This document shows, one piece after another, positions 46,926 through 59,094 of a DNA stretch of 64,000 nt. The DNA is taken from the NCBI RefSeq assembly GCF_963678635.1, contig NC_087071.1, positions 8,141,605 through 8,205,604 of the forward strand, in the 5' to 3' direction. Each line of letters opens with the position of its first letter. Positions within the stretch are counted from its first letter, which is position 1. Source of the stretch: Symsagittifera roscoffensis. Its lineage: Eukaryota; Xenacoelomorpha; Acoela; Convolutidae. The position numbers were made by a program, and so were the translations under genes. The notes beneath the pieces are model-generated. The model did not search any database. It saw only the letters and a list, made by a program, of their open reading frames with translations, and was not told the origin of the DNA.

Positions 46926-48692
46926 AATTGTTTCGAAATTTTGTGTTTCAACCGAAACACTAACCAAGGATTTTTTGTCATAAGAAAACCCAGAGTGTAA
47001 CTGGCAGTTACCACGCAGATAAACTGCATTTGATGATTTTAGCCAAGGAAGTTAATTTTATCATTTTCACATGGAATTATAGATACATTTGTAGAATACA
47101 GTTGGCCTAGACAAACATTTGAAATTTTTACTATCGGCTCCTTTACCAATTTGCTGAATACAGTTGGTCGAGTCACATACATTTGGACTAAGTTACTACC
47201 CTCTCTTGACACATAACTAAGAACAAACACTGTTGATTCTCAAATTAACAATTAGTTTTTATCATTAAATAATTAGTAAAAAAAATAAGAATAAGTAAAA
47301 AATGAGAACAAGATATTTACTTAAACAAAAAGTAAAAAATTATAGGTCAAATTACCGAGTTTTCCAATATATCTATTTGCCATAAACCTAACCGGTAATT
47401 GAAGCAAAACTAGGATAGCTGATTAAAGTTTGTTGAACCTATTTCGTGGTGATTTTTCATGTAACTTATATGCTTAAACCTTTCATATCAAAAAAGGATT
47501 TACTTATTGTTTTGTGGCTCATTAGAAGAACTGTGAGCGGTAACGGATTGCAAGAGTAGTTTTTTGCATTAAATAGATTTGAACAGTAACCACGCTTTGA
47601 GCTCTATGATTTGAACGTCAGTCGAGCTCCTGGAAATACTCCGCGTTAAGAGACAAAATCAAAAACAAAAGAAAATCAAAAACAAAATCGGTATACGGCG
47701 TCGTTGGCTACACGCTTTCGAAGACAACCGTCGGGGTAGGTCTCCATCGTTGTTTCAGGAATTGTTTCAAAAGTAACGGCGGACAGGTCAAAGACTGACG
47801 ACGGCTTCTGACCGAAGTTAGCATTTTTGTTTCTTCTTGCGGTTGTACCTTGGCGTTGGATAGAGCGATATCGTATTTTCAATATCTACTACTAGGCTTG
47901 ATTTTGTTCCATTTTTTGTTGATCAGAGTGTTCGCTGAACACTCTTTTTACCCAAGCAATAGTCTCACATTTTTGAACGTGCTTAGTCTGTTTGCTGTAT
48001 AATCTATGGTAAGATAAGGAAAAAGATGAATAGGTGCACTTTTTGTGTCTGTTTATTCCTGGATTCCAGAGAAAAGTTCTTAAACGTGTTAAAAACGTGT
48101 TAAAAACGGAACGATCAAAGAAAGTTAATAGACAAAAGAAGAACAAAAGGAGCTTCCTTTTTGCGAAAATAGCTTAAAATTCTCAAAAACCACATTTTCT
48201 CCCCTTAATGCTATTCCTTTTGTAGGACGCCTTGATCAATGTCTGATAATATAAAATTTCAAATTTCAGAAAATTATCATTTTTGCCAAAATTCAAAAGT
48301 TTGTTGCTTTTCAGTATATGATTTGTGTAAGAACCTATTATAAAAAGGTCAATTTTCAGGCATTGTAAAATGTCACAAATGAAACAGGTTCAAACCTTCG
48401 GTAACTCTATTTTTGAGTCAACCATGGCTCTTGTCATTTGAGTTCGTTGAGAAAAAAAATTTAAAAAATCATTTTTTTTTGGTTTATGAAAAATTGCTAG
48501 TCATACAGTTTCCATAGATTAAAAACTAGCGATCATAGACCATTCACGCAATTTTCTATTCCTATAGAATTGCATGAAAAGTATATGAGTGGCAATTTTA
48601 CCAAATTTGAAAATTGTATGATTAGCATATTCGGTCAACCCGGGCACCAGGCATTATAACACAACGAAGAGTAAGCAACGGATTCAAAACAG

Positions 48693-48850
48693 GGCTCTTT
48701 TCCAGTTCCCTCCTTTCGAACTCAATTTTGAAAAGTTTTTTTAAGGAAGTCATGATGCATTGAAAAATCAACAACTGTGAACAGATTTGTTCTTCATACT
48801 TTAAAGCGTAACAACACGCATTTAGCCGTAATAACACGTAAGCAAATAAC
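48693..48850 (+). mobile_element. MITE-A copy, right end missing
   Basis: It starts GGCTCTTTTCCAGTTCCCTCC, the same left end as the copies at 51839 and 59179, and shares the GTTCTTCATACTTTAAAGCGTAAC block. The right terminal repeat is lost. Unit B at about 56646 lacks it, so it arrived after the duplication. Confidence 0.65.
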
Positions 48851-49221
48851 ATGTAAATTGTTTTTTTTGTTGTCTATTGAGTACTCTGAGTTCCCATTCG
48901 GGTATTTCCAAAACAGCTGTAGACTTATTATCAATCCAGCACAACTGTGTCGTCGTCGCGATATCGTCGTTGTGAAAATATGGCAATTAATGTGAGTGTT
49001 TGTTCTTCATTTTCCCGCTTAAATGTGACCCGAAATGCCGAAAATTTTTTCTATGAGTCATTATCGTCAACTTGACTTTTGATTTCTGCTCACACTTTAA
49101 AACTAATAATCAATTTCAACAAAAAACATAGTTCTTTAAAAATAGTTTTACGAAATCCTCTTACTGTTCTTCTTATTTATTTAGTCCTAATTTTACTTTG
49201 TTCGAACACCAAATTTTTACA

Positions 49222-49374
49222 ATGTTTGGTTTGAAAAAATTGTCTGTTGTGTTTATTGCAACGATGGCCTTCCTGATGATGCAAAAAGAAGTGCTTGCTG
49301 GAGGTTATGAGCAGTGCTCCTGGTGCTACTTAGAGTTACTACTCAATAGAGACACGATGGAGAATAATTTGAAG
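49222..49374 (+). CDS. SAPLIP A exon 1 (signal peptide, CSWC)
   Basis: 51 codons, donor GTAAAA at 49375. A TTG-initiated extension upstream (49198) is not used because the duplicate aligns from the ATG. A strongly hydrophobic core of about 12 residues is followed by QKEVLAGG. Confidence 0.65.
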
Positions 49375-52300
49375 GTAAAATTGTTTTTCCAAATTTTTTT
49401 GGCTTTTGAACTTCGATTTTGACAAAGGGTTTCAATATTTTTTTTTGTATTTTAACGACGTTTTGCATGGTAAATAAAAAAACTGTTTCAAAGCCATTTG
49501 ATGTTCATACCTTGTCGCCAACAATTACGAAATAACCATAACCCACTAGTGGACAAAACTAAACGCAAACTCAGCCTCTTACTCTCAAAAAGCCTAAATT
49601 TAAGGACCATTTTATTTAGAGTTTAACACAATTTGAAAGTCTTACAACGAACGACAGCAAATGCTCTAAAGTACCCACTCTGAAATTTTATATTGTGCGC
49701 TTTCCCGTTTTTTTTTGGATCTGAAAATGCCAGTTTCCACCGTCTGGGCTACGGATGATGAAAACTGGCATTTGCAGACCCGAAAAAACTGGTAGGTGCT
49801 TCAAATTAAAAATTCAGACTTTCAAAGAGGGTAGTTCAGATCATTTGCTATCCCTCGTTTCAAAAATTTTGCAACTAATCTGCGTCTACTAAAATAATAT
49901 GGGTATGCATAAACAAAGTAAATATTAAAAAAACTTGACCAAAAAAGGAGGGATCAAAAGTTTCTTGATAACCCACCCTGAAAAAACCTTAGATTCTATT
50001 GTAACTTAAGTCGTAACGTCCCAAAACAATGTATCCGTCAACCAAATCAAAAAATCTACGAAACTGTGAAATTTGAAACCGAGATCTGTTCTTTTAGAAT
50101 TCGAAATCTAGAAAGGCAAAACCTACCGGCTCTGTACATTATAATGTGGAAGAAATTTACAACAAGACTAGGATTTGTAGTGGCGGGTAGTTTGGTCTTG
50201 GTCTAGAAGTTGTAAAGATTGGGTAGTTTGGTCTTGGACCAGGAGTTGTAAAGAGCGGGTGGTTTGGTCTTGGACCAGTAGTTCTAAAGAGCGGGTAGTT
50301 CGGTCTTGGGCCAGGAGTTGTAAAGAGCGGGTGGTTTGGTCTTGGACCAGTGGTTCTAAGGAGCGGGTAGTTTGCTCTTGGACCAGGAGTTGTGAAGAGA
50401 AAGGCAAAACCTACCGGCTCTGTACATTATAATGTGGAAGAAATTTACAACAGGACTAGGATTTGTAATGGCGGGTAGTTTGGTCTTGGTCTAGAAGTTG
50501 TTAAGAGCGGGTAGTTTGGTCTCGAACCAGGAGTTGTAAAGAGCGGGTAGTCTGGTCTTGGACCAGGAGTTGTAAAGAGCGGGTGGTTTCGTCTTGGACC
50601 AGTAGTTCTAGAGAGCGGGTAGTTTGCTGTTTGACCAGGAGTTGTAAGAGCGGGTACTTTGGTCTTGGACCAGGAGTTGTTAAGTGTAGGTAGTTTGGTC
50701 TACGACTAGGAGTTAAAAAGAGCGGGTATTTTGGAGACAAGGTATGGACATCAAATGCATTCGAAACTTAGGGTGAACCAGGATCTAATATTTTGGCTCT
50801 TTTTCCTTTCCCTCCCCCACCTACAAATTTTTACTAGTAAACTTGTTGACCACATTGTCTGATTGTTATGAAAATTGACATATAGACTAATTAGGCCATG
50901 ACAAACATATTTGGTTTCCATAATCAACCTCGTAAAACCACTCGTTACACTCAAAAATTGAAGCTCGTCTGAGGTGGGGCGAAAAGGAAAAAGAGTCAAG
51001 ATTTTGATCAAGACGGACTATCAAGAAAGTTTTGTCGGTCCTCCTTGCTTTTGGTCGACCAAATTAGATTTTTGAGCTCTCCTAAAACATTAATTACTAG
51101 GCGACATTGAAAACGCATCATCCAAAATTTTGCTTAAATCTTTGTTCAAAATATAACCCTTGAAAAACCGTGAAATCTTACAAACTAAAGCTTTCAAATC
51201 AAATTTGATAACATTTTAGCAACTGTTTTATATTTGAATTTTTACTAAATTTGAATTTTTTTCCAAGCTTGAAGGCAAATATGGCATGAAATGAACCAGA
51301 AAAACCCAGTTTTTATCGAACGAGAAAAGGTATGTTCATGGCTTAACTTTCGGGTTTTTTTGTTTATTGGCCGTAAAAGGTCAATAGCTTTCCATTACTC
51401 TGAAGGAAATCAAGATACTAAAATTAGTTCTAAACAGCTAGATGAAACAAGGGCTTTTTCAACGTTTTTTGGCATTTCTCCAGTCCCCCCCTTTGAATTT
51501 CAATTTTGAAAAGTCTAATTAACGTAGTCATTAAGCAATAAAATTTTGCGTGGTGAACAAATTGACAATTCTAAACAGATTTGTTCTTCATACTTTAAAA
51601 CGTAACATCACGCATTTAGCCGTAATAACACGTGAAACAAACATAATACTCGATATTTTGAAAGGGGGAAACTGGAAAAGAGCCCGTTTTTTGCATTAAT
51701 TTTTTTTTCGAGCTTAATTTCTAGGCATTTTGTGAAACTTTTTGCTATCTTTTACGGCAAGCACGTGGTTTTTGCAAATTTTCAACTCAATGGCTTTAAA
51801 AAAAATTTGGTTTCTTGAAATTTTGCTGTTGCATTTCCGGCTCTTTTCCAGTTCCCCCCTTTCAAATTCAATTTTGAAAAGTATTTAACGTTGTCATAAT
51901 GCAATGAAATTTGGCGTGGTGAACAAATCGACAATTCTGAACAAATTTGTTCTTCATACTTAACAGCGTAACATCACGCATTTAGCCGTAATAACTCGTA
52001 AACTAAACAAAAAACTCGGTATTTTGAAAGGGGGGAGCTGGAAAAGAGCCCATTTTCCATGTCGCCGAGCAAAGAAACCGAGTTTTACGACACAGGTTTA
52101 AACCGAAAAAATGACTTTTTTTTCGCTGTTTGCTCACTGTCAAATTGCCTGTGCGTGTGGGCTCCCTCCCCTGAGCAGAATTAAATCCCCCGTCCCTTTT
52201 CCAATTATAGCAGCCCACTCCTCAAGCTCCGGTAAAATCACAGTGAATAGGAACTGTATTTTATCTTGTCAAGCTGACAGGTCAAAACGGGAAAAATGCA

Positions 52301-52507
52301 AAACGCAACATTTAAGGCTGCCTTCATAAAATTTCATAAATTTCTTAAGCCAGGCGAACAATGTATAAAGATCGGCTGTTTTTGTTTTAGAAACTCTGTC
52401 GTAACTCTAGAGACTCTGGCACTTGTTACAATGAAGTGCCAGGCATAATTGATGACTTGCTGACTAATTCTGGACAGCACTGGTGTCAAAGGATGGCATT
52501 CTGCTAA
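49222..52507 (+). CDS. Secreted saposin-like (SAPLIP) peptide, copy A
   Basis: Exon 1 (49222-49374, 51 codons) starts at an ATG conserved in the duplicate. It encodes a signal peptide (FGLKKLSVVFIATMAFLMMQ, likely cut after VLA), then CSWC, and ends at AAG|GTAAAA. The last exon (52391-52507) follows TTTTTGTTTTAG and encodes 38 codons from KLCRNSRDSGTC to HWCQRMAFC, then TAA. Both junctions are phase 0. Joined directly they give 89 residues with cysteine pattern C-x2-C-x18-C-x8-C-x19-C-x5-C. That is the six-cysteine order of saposin B-type lipid-binding domains, slightly short between cysteines 2 and 3. A small middle exon cannot be excluded. Such proteins bind or perturb membranes as digestive, antimicrobial or lysosomal factors; the role here is inferred only from fold. 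Confidence 0.65.
50115..50745. repeat. 36-bp minisatellite in higher-order units
   Basis: About 16 imperfect copies of a 36-bp unit (near CTTGGACCAGGAGTTGTAAA then GAGCGGGTAGTTTGGT). A 286-bp block starting AAAACCTACCGGCTCTG is itself repeated (from 50118 and from 50404). Unit B has only one copy at about 59985-60020. On the minus strand 36 bp gives a 12-residue repeat (LLVQDQTTRSLQ), explaining the long open frames there; I do not consider them genes. Confidence 0.9.
51471..51684 (+). mobile_element. MITE-A with perfect 8-bp TSD
   Basis: A 214-bp element with left end GGCATTTCTCCAGTCCCCCC and right end GGGGAAACTGGAAAAGAGCC. Target duplication CGTTTTTT lies at 51463-51470 and 51685-51692. 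Unit B shows the empty site near 60515. Eight-base duplication and terminal inverted repeats fit a hAT-derived MITE. Confidence 0.8.
51839..52050 (+). mobile_element. MITE-A with 8-bp TSD
   Basis: A 212-bp element from GGCTCTTTTCCAGTTCCCCC to GGGGGGAGCTGGAAAAGAGCC-type right end, terminal repeats about 24 bp. The flanks GCATTTCC and CATTTTCC duplicate the site seen uninterrupted in unit B near 60658 (GCGTTTTCAATG). The internal block GTTCTTCATACTTAACAGCG is shared with 48693, 51471 and 59179. Confidence 0.8.
52391..52507 (+). CDS. SAPLIP A last exon
   Basis: Acceptor GTTTTTGTTTTAG, 38 codons and TAA at 52505-52507. Four cysteines: KLC, GTC, HWC and the terminal AFC, ending in the C-x5-C signature of saposin-type domains. 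The duplicate exon at 60993 keeps length, frame and all cysteines. Confidence 0.75.
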   Translation, partial: KLCRNSRDSGTCYNEVPGIIDDLLTNSGQHWCQRMAFC

Positions 52508-52551
52508 TTGAATTAACCATGACTCTACACATAAGTTCAAGTGCTTATACC

Positions 52552-52760
52552 GGCTCTTTGCCAACCTCCTTGAATTTTTCTGAAATTCACTATATGAAAG
52601 TCTATTTGAAATGATTTTTTAAGTAAAAAATTGCATTAAACCATGTCAGCATTAAACCACTTTATGCTTCTTGCATGCGAAATGACCTGTGAACAATTTT
52701 TGAATAGCTTTGTTTTTTGTTATTTTACGAGGGGGTTGGGAAACTGAAAAAAAAAGACTT
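52552..52760 (+). mobile_element. MITE-B, unit A copy
   Basis: Left end GGCTCTTTGCCAACCTCCTTGAA, right end near GGGTTGGGAAACTGAAAAA. The same insertion is present in unit B at 61154, so it predates the tandem duplication. It lies just after the SAPLIP stop codon, in the 3' flank. Confidence 0.65.
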
Positions 52761-53179
52761 TCTACCACCTGCAACTAAGATAAAATATGAGTTCCCCTAC
52801 CAAGGTTCAGGAGATAAAACGTATCTGAGTCTAAGCGAATGAAAGAAACAAAAGCTTGCATGTGACTGCGCCATTTACAATTGCAGAACTATTTTAGTGA
52901 TCTTAAATGAGTGCATTGACGGGGCTTGTACCCCCTGTGGAGACACAAAATCTCTAATGCTACTACTTACTACAGTTTAGAGGAGATTTCGCTTTAATTT
53001 TGGTTTACTAATAATTACAAGTGAAGTGTAAACTGGTAAGACAGATAAAAAGCCCTTTCTCCAGTTGGGCTTTTTTCCGTAACACTATAGCCCTTTAAAG
53101 CCAACCCCAACTCCCATCCCCACTGTTAAACCTGAAATTTATTTTGATCTGAATCGATTTGTAGAGGGATGACTCATTG

Positions 53180-54730
53180 CGAGGCCAACTGTGTATTTTG
53201 TGTACTAAAAGTGGATTCCACAACACGGACTCTCCTTTTGTTCTTCTTTTGTTCTATCATTCACTTTGATCATTCATTTACAAAATTGTTGAAATTTTGA
53301 TCGTTCCGACACTTTTTTAAAATGTTCAAAGCTTGTCTGTTGAATCCAGGAATATAGAGACACAAAAATGTGCACATATCCAGTGCACAATTTGGCCTAG
53401 TAATGACAACCCGGGTTGACCAAAAAAGCCAGTCATACAATTTTCATTTAAGGAAAAATGCTAATCATACACTTTTATGCCTTGCCATAAGTACAGAAAA
53501 TTGCATATATGAAAATTGTATGACTAGCATTTTTTTGACAAAATCTTTTTTTTTTGATAGTTATGATACACCAAATTGTAGGCCAAAACAAGTTACATTT
53601 TCTTCGAATTTTCGATGACACCATTTTAGCAAGAATATATGAAACTCGTATGGCTATTATTTTTTTCTTAGACTGAAATTATGGAATTATATGACTAGCG
53701 TTTTTGGTCTACAGAGGTCAACTCGGGAAAATCAATTTATGGCAGCCGGTTTAGATGCTTGAATCGACCTACAATGTTTATAAAAAGATTTTACGGCTTC
53801 TAAAATATCCCTTTTAGTGCCTGAAAGTTGATGTAAATGGAACTCGTCGGACTTATGCAAAGTAAGGAATTGTGAGCAAAGTTTTGTACTGAAAACGTTG
53901 CATCAGAGAGTGATTCGAGTTTTCTACAGCAAACTATAACTAGGGGAATTCAACACAAAAAAAAAAACAATTAAAAAACATACGATATAAAAATATTTCA
54001 GTTTCAGTTTGAATCGAAAGTCAAAAAACTTAAAACATAACCATCTTATAGTCTGTATAAACTGAGCAAAAAAAACGAACAAAACGAAAAAACGAAGTTA
54101 GTTTGAATCAATTTAAATTGATTTAAATCATATTTTTGATGTTGATATCCATAAAAAAATTAATGCCAAAAATGAAATTGAGTCGATATTAAAACATCTT
54201 AAATGGATGTTTTAAAGCTACATGTCTGTATTAACTTAATTTGATATATACAACGATTCGAATTAATTTGTGTAACTCTTTGCTATATCTTAAAATAGCT
54301 CATGCATGACTTTTTTTACATCAACTTGGTTCTCATATGCAGCTCTTAGTTTGCAGTGTCAACAAAATAGGAAAACAATTTTTGAGCTCTTTTTCCTTTT
54401 CCCCCTCCTCACATAAGCATCAAGTTCATGGTGTAACAAATGATTTTACAAGGTTAAGTATGAAGATCAAATATGTTTGTTCATAGCATAGTTAGTCCGT
54501 ATGCCAAATTTTATATTAATCCGATAATGTTTGTTCATAGCATAGTTTGTTCATAGCATAGTTAGTCCGTATGCCAAATTTTATATTAATCAGATAATGT
54601 GAATAGAAAAAATACTCTAAGATGTTTTAAGATGTTTCCAGGGTGGGGTTTTTGTTTGATTGCACTTATGAATCAGATCACATATCAATTTGCTTAATGT
54701 CAGCTTATAAGGCTAATAGACAGGGGTTAC
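53180..54730. other. Distal part of unit A, repeats only
   Basis: It contains the CATATCCAGTGCACAATTTGG block (near 53378), GTATGACTAGCAT-type repeats (53400-53720) and a direct repeat TTGTTCATAGCATAGTTAGTCC (54475-54600, about 70-bp period). No gene is supported. The 53370-53618 frame is inside repeats. Confidence 0.5.
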
Positions 54731-57382
54731 TGACGGCTGCTGTTGGCTGTTAGCAATTTTGTTTTTTCTTGCGATGTACCTAGGCGTTGGATAGAGTGAT
54801 AATCAATATCTTACTACTAGGCTTGAATTTGTTCTTAATTTTTGTAGAACAGAAACTCCACTGCAAACTCTTTTAACCCGAGCAATGGTATCACATTTTG
54901 AACGCGCTTAGTCTGTTTGCTTTAGGGTTAGATAAAGAAAAGGATGGAAAGCAGATATATCCGCTGGCTAGACCCGGTTTTGATGATGAGATAACTTGGC
55001 TCATTTTTTTATGGTCTTGTAATCCCGGATTGTCTCCACACCAATTTTCATGGTCGACCTCCTTTGCCAGAATACGAATAACCGTGCTTACTAATTGTCA
55101 AAAGCATAGAACCAATCAATATGTTTTTCATTGACATTGACTGAGGGAAAGCTAGGGTAAATTTTTTTGGAAAATTTTGTTTGGGTACAAAATTCGATTT
55201 GCGGCTGAAAAAAAAATTTGAAAAAAAAATTTCGAAACTACTTCAAAAACGCCAATTAAAAATGATAGTCAAATTTTTTTCATATATGGTTTTATATCAT
55301 AAGCATTTTTGCTCGATGGAGGTCAACCGGGAATATAAATTTGGTCGTTTCTGAAAAATTTTCCATCTATGTGGAACTATGACAATTCAGAAAAAACCCA
55401 TACAAGATAGATCAAGTTCATTTTCGTTCAAAGAACAAAGTTATTCCTGCGGAAATAACGACTTCGATTTTTTTTGATATATTTCTCTTAGGGTATTTGA
55501 GACCCATCTTTAGTTTTATTGATACAATTAAACCAGGAGCGATTGAGTTTTGTTAAATTTATCATAAAAACCGAAGCCGTTTTTTTCGATGGAGGAAGCT
55601 GGTTTTTTCAAAACAAAAATTAAATTGATCTATCCTGTATCAACTTTTTTTTTAAATTTTCTCAACTCGGCATAGCTGGAAAATTAAGTAAAAAAGACTT
55701 AGTTTATATTCTCGCGTTGGCTTCATAGACCAAAAATGCTAATCATTCAATTCAAAAAATTAGGTCTATGAAAAAACACTAGCCATACAGTTTTCATACA
55801 CTTTCCTAAAAAAACGTAATCAATTTTTCGAAGAACTTTTTTCTTGTTTGGGAAAAAAGTAGTTGTGTCGTGCTAAATAAAACAGAAAAAAAACAAATCA
55901 TACAATTTCCATATAAGAAAGTTGTATGACTAGCATTTTTTTGATGGCGACAATTAAAATTGTTCCAAGTAGTTTTAAAGTTACTTTTTCAGAGTTTTTT
56001 TAACCGCAAATCAAATTTTGTACTCAAACAAACGTTTTCCAAATTTAGTTTTTTGTGTGCATAAAATAATCGTGCGAGGACAAAATTTGAATTTTTTTCG
56101 GCTTCTCTCGATAATTTTTTTTTCAAAAACGCGAAAAACTCCTATTGAATTTGTAGGACGCCTTGATTAATGTCTGATGATTTAAAATTTCAAATTTCAA
56201 AAGTTTTTTTTTAAATATTAAAAGTTAGATGCTTTTCAGCATATGATTTGTGTAAGAAAACTAATATACAATTCAGGTCATTTTTATTGCATTGTAAATT
56301 GTAAATGCAAACGGTCAAAAGTTTGGTAACTCTAGTTTTGACTAAACCATGATTTTTGTCACCTGTGTGCGGTGACGATTACATCCCAAAAAATTTGAGA
56401 CAAGAAAATTGAAAAAAAAATCAGTTTTTTTTCCGTTTTTAATGAAAATGCTAGTAATCGAATTTCCATATATGAAAAACTAGTGATCATAGACTTTTCA
56501 TGCATTTTTCTGTTCCTATAGAATTGCATGAAAAGTGTGTGAGTAACATTTTTCCATATATGAAAATTGTATGACTAGCATATTTGGTCAAGCCGGGCAC
56601 CAGGCCTTACAACGCAAAGAAGAACAAGCAGCGGTTTCAAAACAGCTTTGGAATTACGTGTTCTAGCCAATAAACTTCCAAAGAATCGGTAAGAAATGTG
56701 GTATTGTCGTTCCTAGTTTTCCTCAGGTGATTTCTTCGATTCTTCTAGTTTGCTTTGCTCAAATTGTTTTCTTTATTGTCTATTGAATACAATCACTCAA
56801 ATTCATTTTTCGAAACCCTTTTGTTGTTCTTCGTAAATATTCAGTCCTAAATTAATATTGTTGCAGTTTATAGCCCATACAATGGTTGGTTCGAACAAAT
56901 TATCTGTGGTGTTTATTGCAACGATGGCTTTGATGATGATGATGCAAAAAGAGGTGACTGCGGGATGGTATACGCAGTGCCCGTGGTGCTACATAGATTA
57001 ACTACTGCAAAGAGAGAAGCTGGAAAATTTTTTGAAGATAAAATTGTTCTTTTCCAAATTTCCTTGGCATTTGAATTTCGATTTTTACAAAGAGTTTCAA
57101 CATTTTCTGTATTTGAATGACGTTTTGCATGGTATATAAAATAACTGTTTTGAACGCATTTGATGTCCATAACGAGTTAACCAAAATACACTAGTGTACA
57201 GAATTAACCGCAAATTTAGCCTTATATTCTAAAAAAGCCTACTTTAAGGACCATTTGGAACCAGTTTAAAACTAGTACTTGTAACCAATTAAACTATTGA
57301 TAAAATATCTCTTACTAACCAATCATGATCCATAAATAACACTGACAATTATTTCCATTTTGTCAATTTGTCATTTTGTCAC

Positions 57383-57415
57383 AGCCAGGAAAACAATTTG
57401 ATTGTTTTCCTGGCT
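57383..57415. other. Perfect 33-bp hairpin at element junction
   Basis: Arms 57383-57397 and 57401-57415 (AGCCAGGAAAACAAT and its complement) are perfectly paired around a 3-base loop. It lies where integrase-coding sequence meets the surviving end of the 3' LTR, which marks it as a rearrangement junction. Confidence 0.85.
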
Positions 57416-57577
57416 ACTTGTTTCAATCGTTTTGCGATGTTTGGCTCTACCTGAGTTTGTACACCTTTGGATCTTACGTTTAGTATCTCTTCCTCAAAAG
57501 CTAAAGCTCGCCTAGTTTTGGGGCTGTGGAGTTTCTGTGGCTTTAGAGGTTTGGATGAACGTAGGCTCCGGGACTCT

Positions 57578-58060
57578 TTACCCTATTGTGTCTTCATCCT
57601 TTGACCAGTTTTGGAGATCGCGCATGACGTCCGCTGGAATTTGAGAGAGCATCAACTTTTTCCGATCGAAGCAGGGGTGTTTGGCCTTTTCCCAGCGTAA
57701 GTTATTAGGTGATATATTTGTGGCAATATTGAAAAGTGGTGTCTTGGCCTTTCTGTTCATTTGAGCTTCAAATGGTGCTATTTTTGTTATTCCGTGTTGA
57801 GTAATGATTGGTGTTTTGTTGATTTCCGCGATATCCGAGGCTAATTTGAACGAAGTGTTGTTTTTGTCGATTCTCTTTACTCCGAGTCGCCATTTATGTC
57901 TTTGTATCAACCTTTCTACCACCGTTGGGAATTTTGATCACTTTTCTATAGCAACTAGTATATATGCGTCTTTATTTAATTCGTCTGAAAGGGGTCCTGC
58001 AAAATCTAACTGCACGTCTCCGTCTAGAGTCAACAAAATTAGAATGAATGTCGCTTGTCT
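57578..58060 (-). pseudogene. Integrase fragment with core deletion
   Basis: The frame near 58035-57940 gives GDVQLDFAGPLSDEL, the start of a gypsy integrase core with its first Asp, then a stop (57938-57940). A few codons later SKFPT joins VVERLIQ, so the middle of the core carrying the second catalytic Asp is missing. The rest (57922-57578) contains SDIAEINKT, IAPFEAQMNRKAKTP and SPNNLRWEKAKHPCF, the C-terminal part of integrase. Coding-like sequence continues to about 57420. Confidence 0.75.
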
Positions 58061-58344
58061 GTTACTGGTTTCACATTTTTATCTTATTTGGTACTTTGGC
58101 TACATCTTTGTGCCCTTTGTACAATTGAGCGGTGGTTGTGGGGAAACAAGATTTGTTGGCAGATTCGTTAACTTTAAACTCAATTTGGTTTTTTTTCAAC
58201 AAAGAGATTTTTGGGTTTGTTTTGTGAAAAATCCGCCTGCTCAACAGCAAAGGCACAAAACATCAAATGTTGCAGGCTTCTTTACAATAACTGTTTGAGC
58301 AATCAACAAATTCGCAAAAAAAAATTTATTGAAGGTTTTTTCCA

Positions 58345-58808
58345 CATTGTTTCGAACATTAATTTTGAAGCAATTTATATCTAATTATATTATTGATAAA
58401 ACAAGCCCTGTAAAATTTTAATAACTAACCAATCATATTTCATCTCTAAAAATGACCCTTATTTGTAGGTGCTGAAACTACACGTAGTTTCAGCACCAGA
58501 ACAATTTGAATAAATTTTAGAAGACAGTTTTTCTCCTTTGTAACAAGTTCTATAAACCTAACCCGCAAATACCAGTAGTTGTACTATTGATCTATTGAGA
58601 CTAGGAGATATAACAGTAATATTAAGATTTGTGTTAGACTAAGAAGTTGCACGAATCTATCCGGCCTAAATTAAGATAGCGTGACGAACAGACGGTGTAC
58701 TTTATCTGAAACTACTTTATGAGTAAGCTACTTCAGGCTTAAACTCATCTGGTGCGACCAGTGAGGCTTAACACATCTTAAACTCGGCTTAAACTCAGCT
58801 TAAACTCA
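58345..58808 (-). repeat. LTR of the unit B retroelement
   Basis: It reads TGAGTTTAAGC at its start with two to three repeats of TGAGTTTAAGCC, then GGTCGCACCAGATGAG, then a body matching the 14617-14994 LTR, including a perfect 14-bp-arm stem-loop (58468-58481 and 58484-58497). Its 3' end diverges from the other LTRs after ATTGGTTAGT. Confidence 0.75.
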
Positions 58809-59094
58809 CATTTTATTTTGAAGTTTAACATTTTCACATCGAACGACATCAAAAGCTCTGGAATACCCTCTCTGAAGGTCTCAATTTTTCTATTAGGCAC
58901 TTACCAGTTTTTTGAAAATGCCAGTCTAAAAACTCCAGTTTTCACCTTCTGTGTTAGGGTTTGCAACGTTCTTTCTCGAGTAAAAAGTTGTTCACGCGAC
59001 GTGAAACTTTCTCAGCGAAAAAAGTGAAATTATCAGTGTGAGAACTTTGTGAAAATCAGTGGTTTTACTACAAGTATCACGTGAATTGAAAAAA

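Larger units (their letters stand above)
47690..54730 (+). repeat. Tandem duplication unit A
   Basis: Collinear with 54731-62480 in direct orientation. Paired landmarks are ACTAGGCTTGA (47893/54814), TAGGACGCCTTGAT (48224/56155), SAPLIP exon 1 (49222/56882), GAACGAGAAAAGGTATGTTC (51319/60390), the last SAPLIP exon (52391/60993), MITE-B (52552/61154) and CTCATATGCAGC (54333/62358). The minus frame at 47676-47882 is not preserved in unit B and is not annotated as a gene. Confidence 0.8.
57256..58808 (-). mobile_element. Deleted gypsy-type LTR element
   Basis: Minus orientation, 4-bp TSD CATT at 57252-57255 and 58809-58812. Unit A has the empty site CATT at 49608-49611. It consists of one nearly full LTR (58808 to about 58345), about 1 kb of interior with an integrase fragment, and a 3' LTR reduced to its last part (about 57345-57256). 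The LTR is related to that of the 2747-14994 element, but the integrase belongs to a visibly different lineage. Confidence 0.85.

Noticed and set aside
47676-47882. A 68-codon minus-strand frame near the start of unit A
   Set aside because: The matching part of unit B does not preserve the frame.
50168-50740. Long minus-strand open frames with a repeated TTRSL peptide
   Set aside because: They are produced by a 36-bp tandem array whose length is a multiple of three; unit B has no such frame.
57797-58298. A 164-codon plus-strand frame
   Set aside because: It is antisense to the integrase fragment and retroelement interior.
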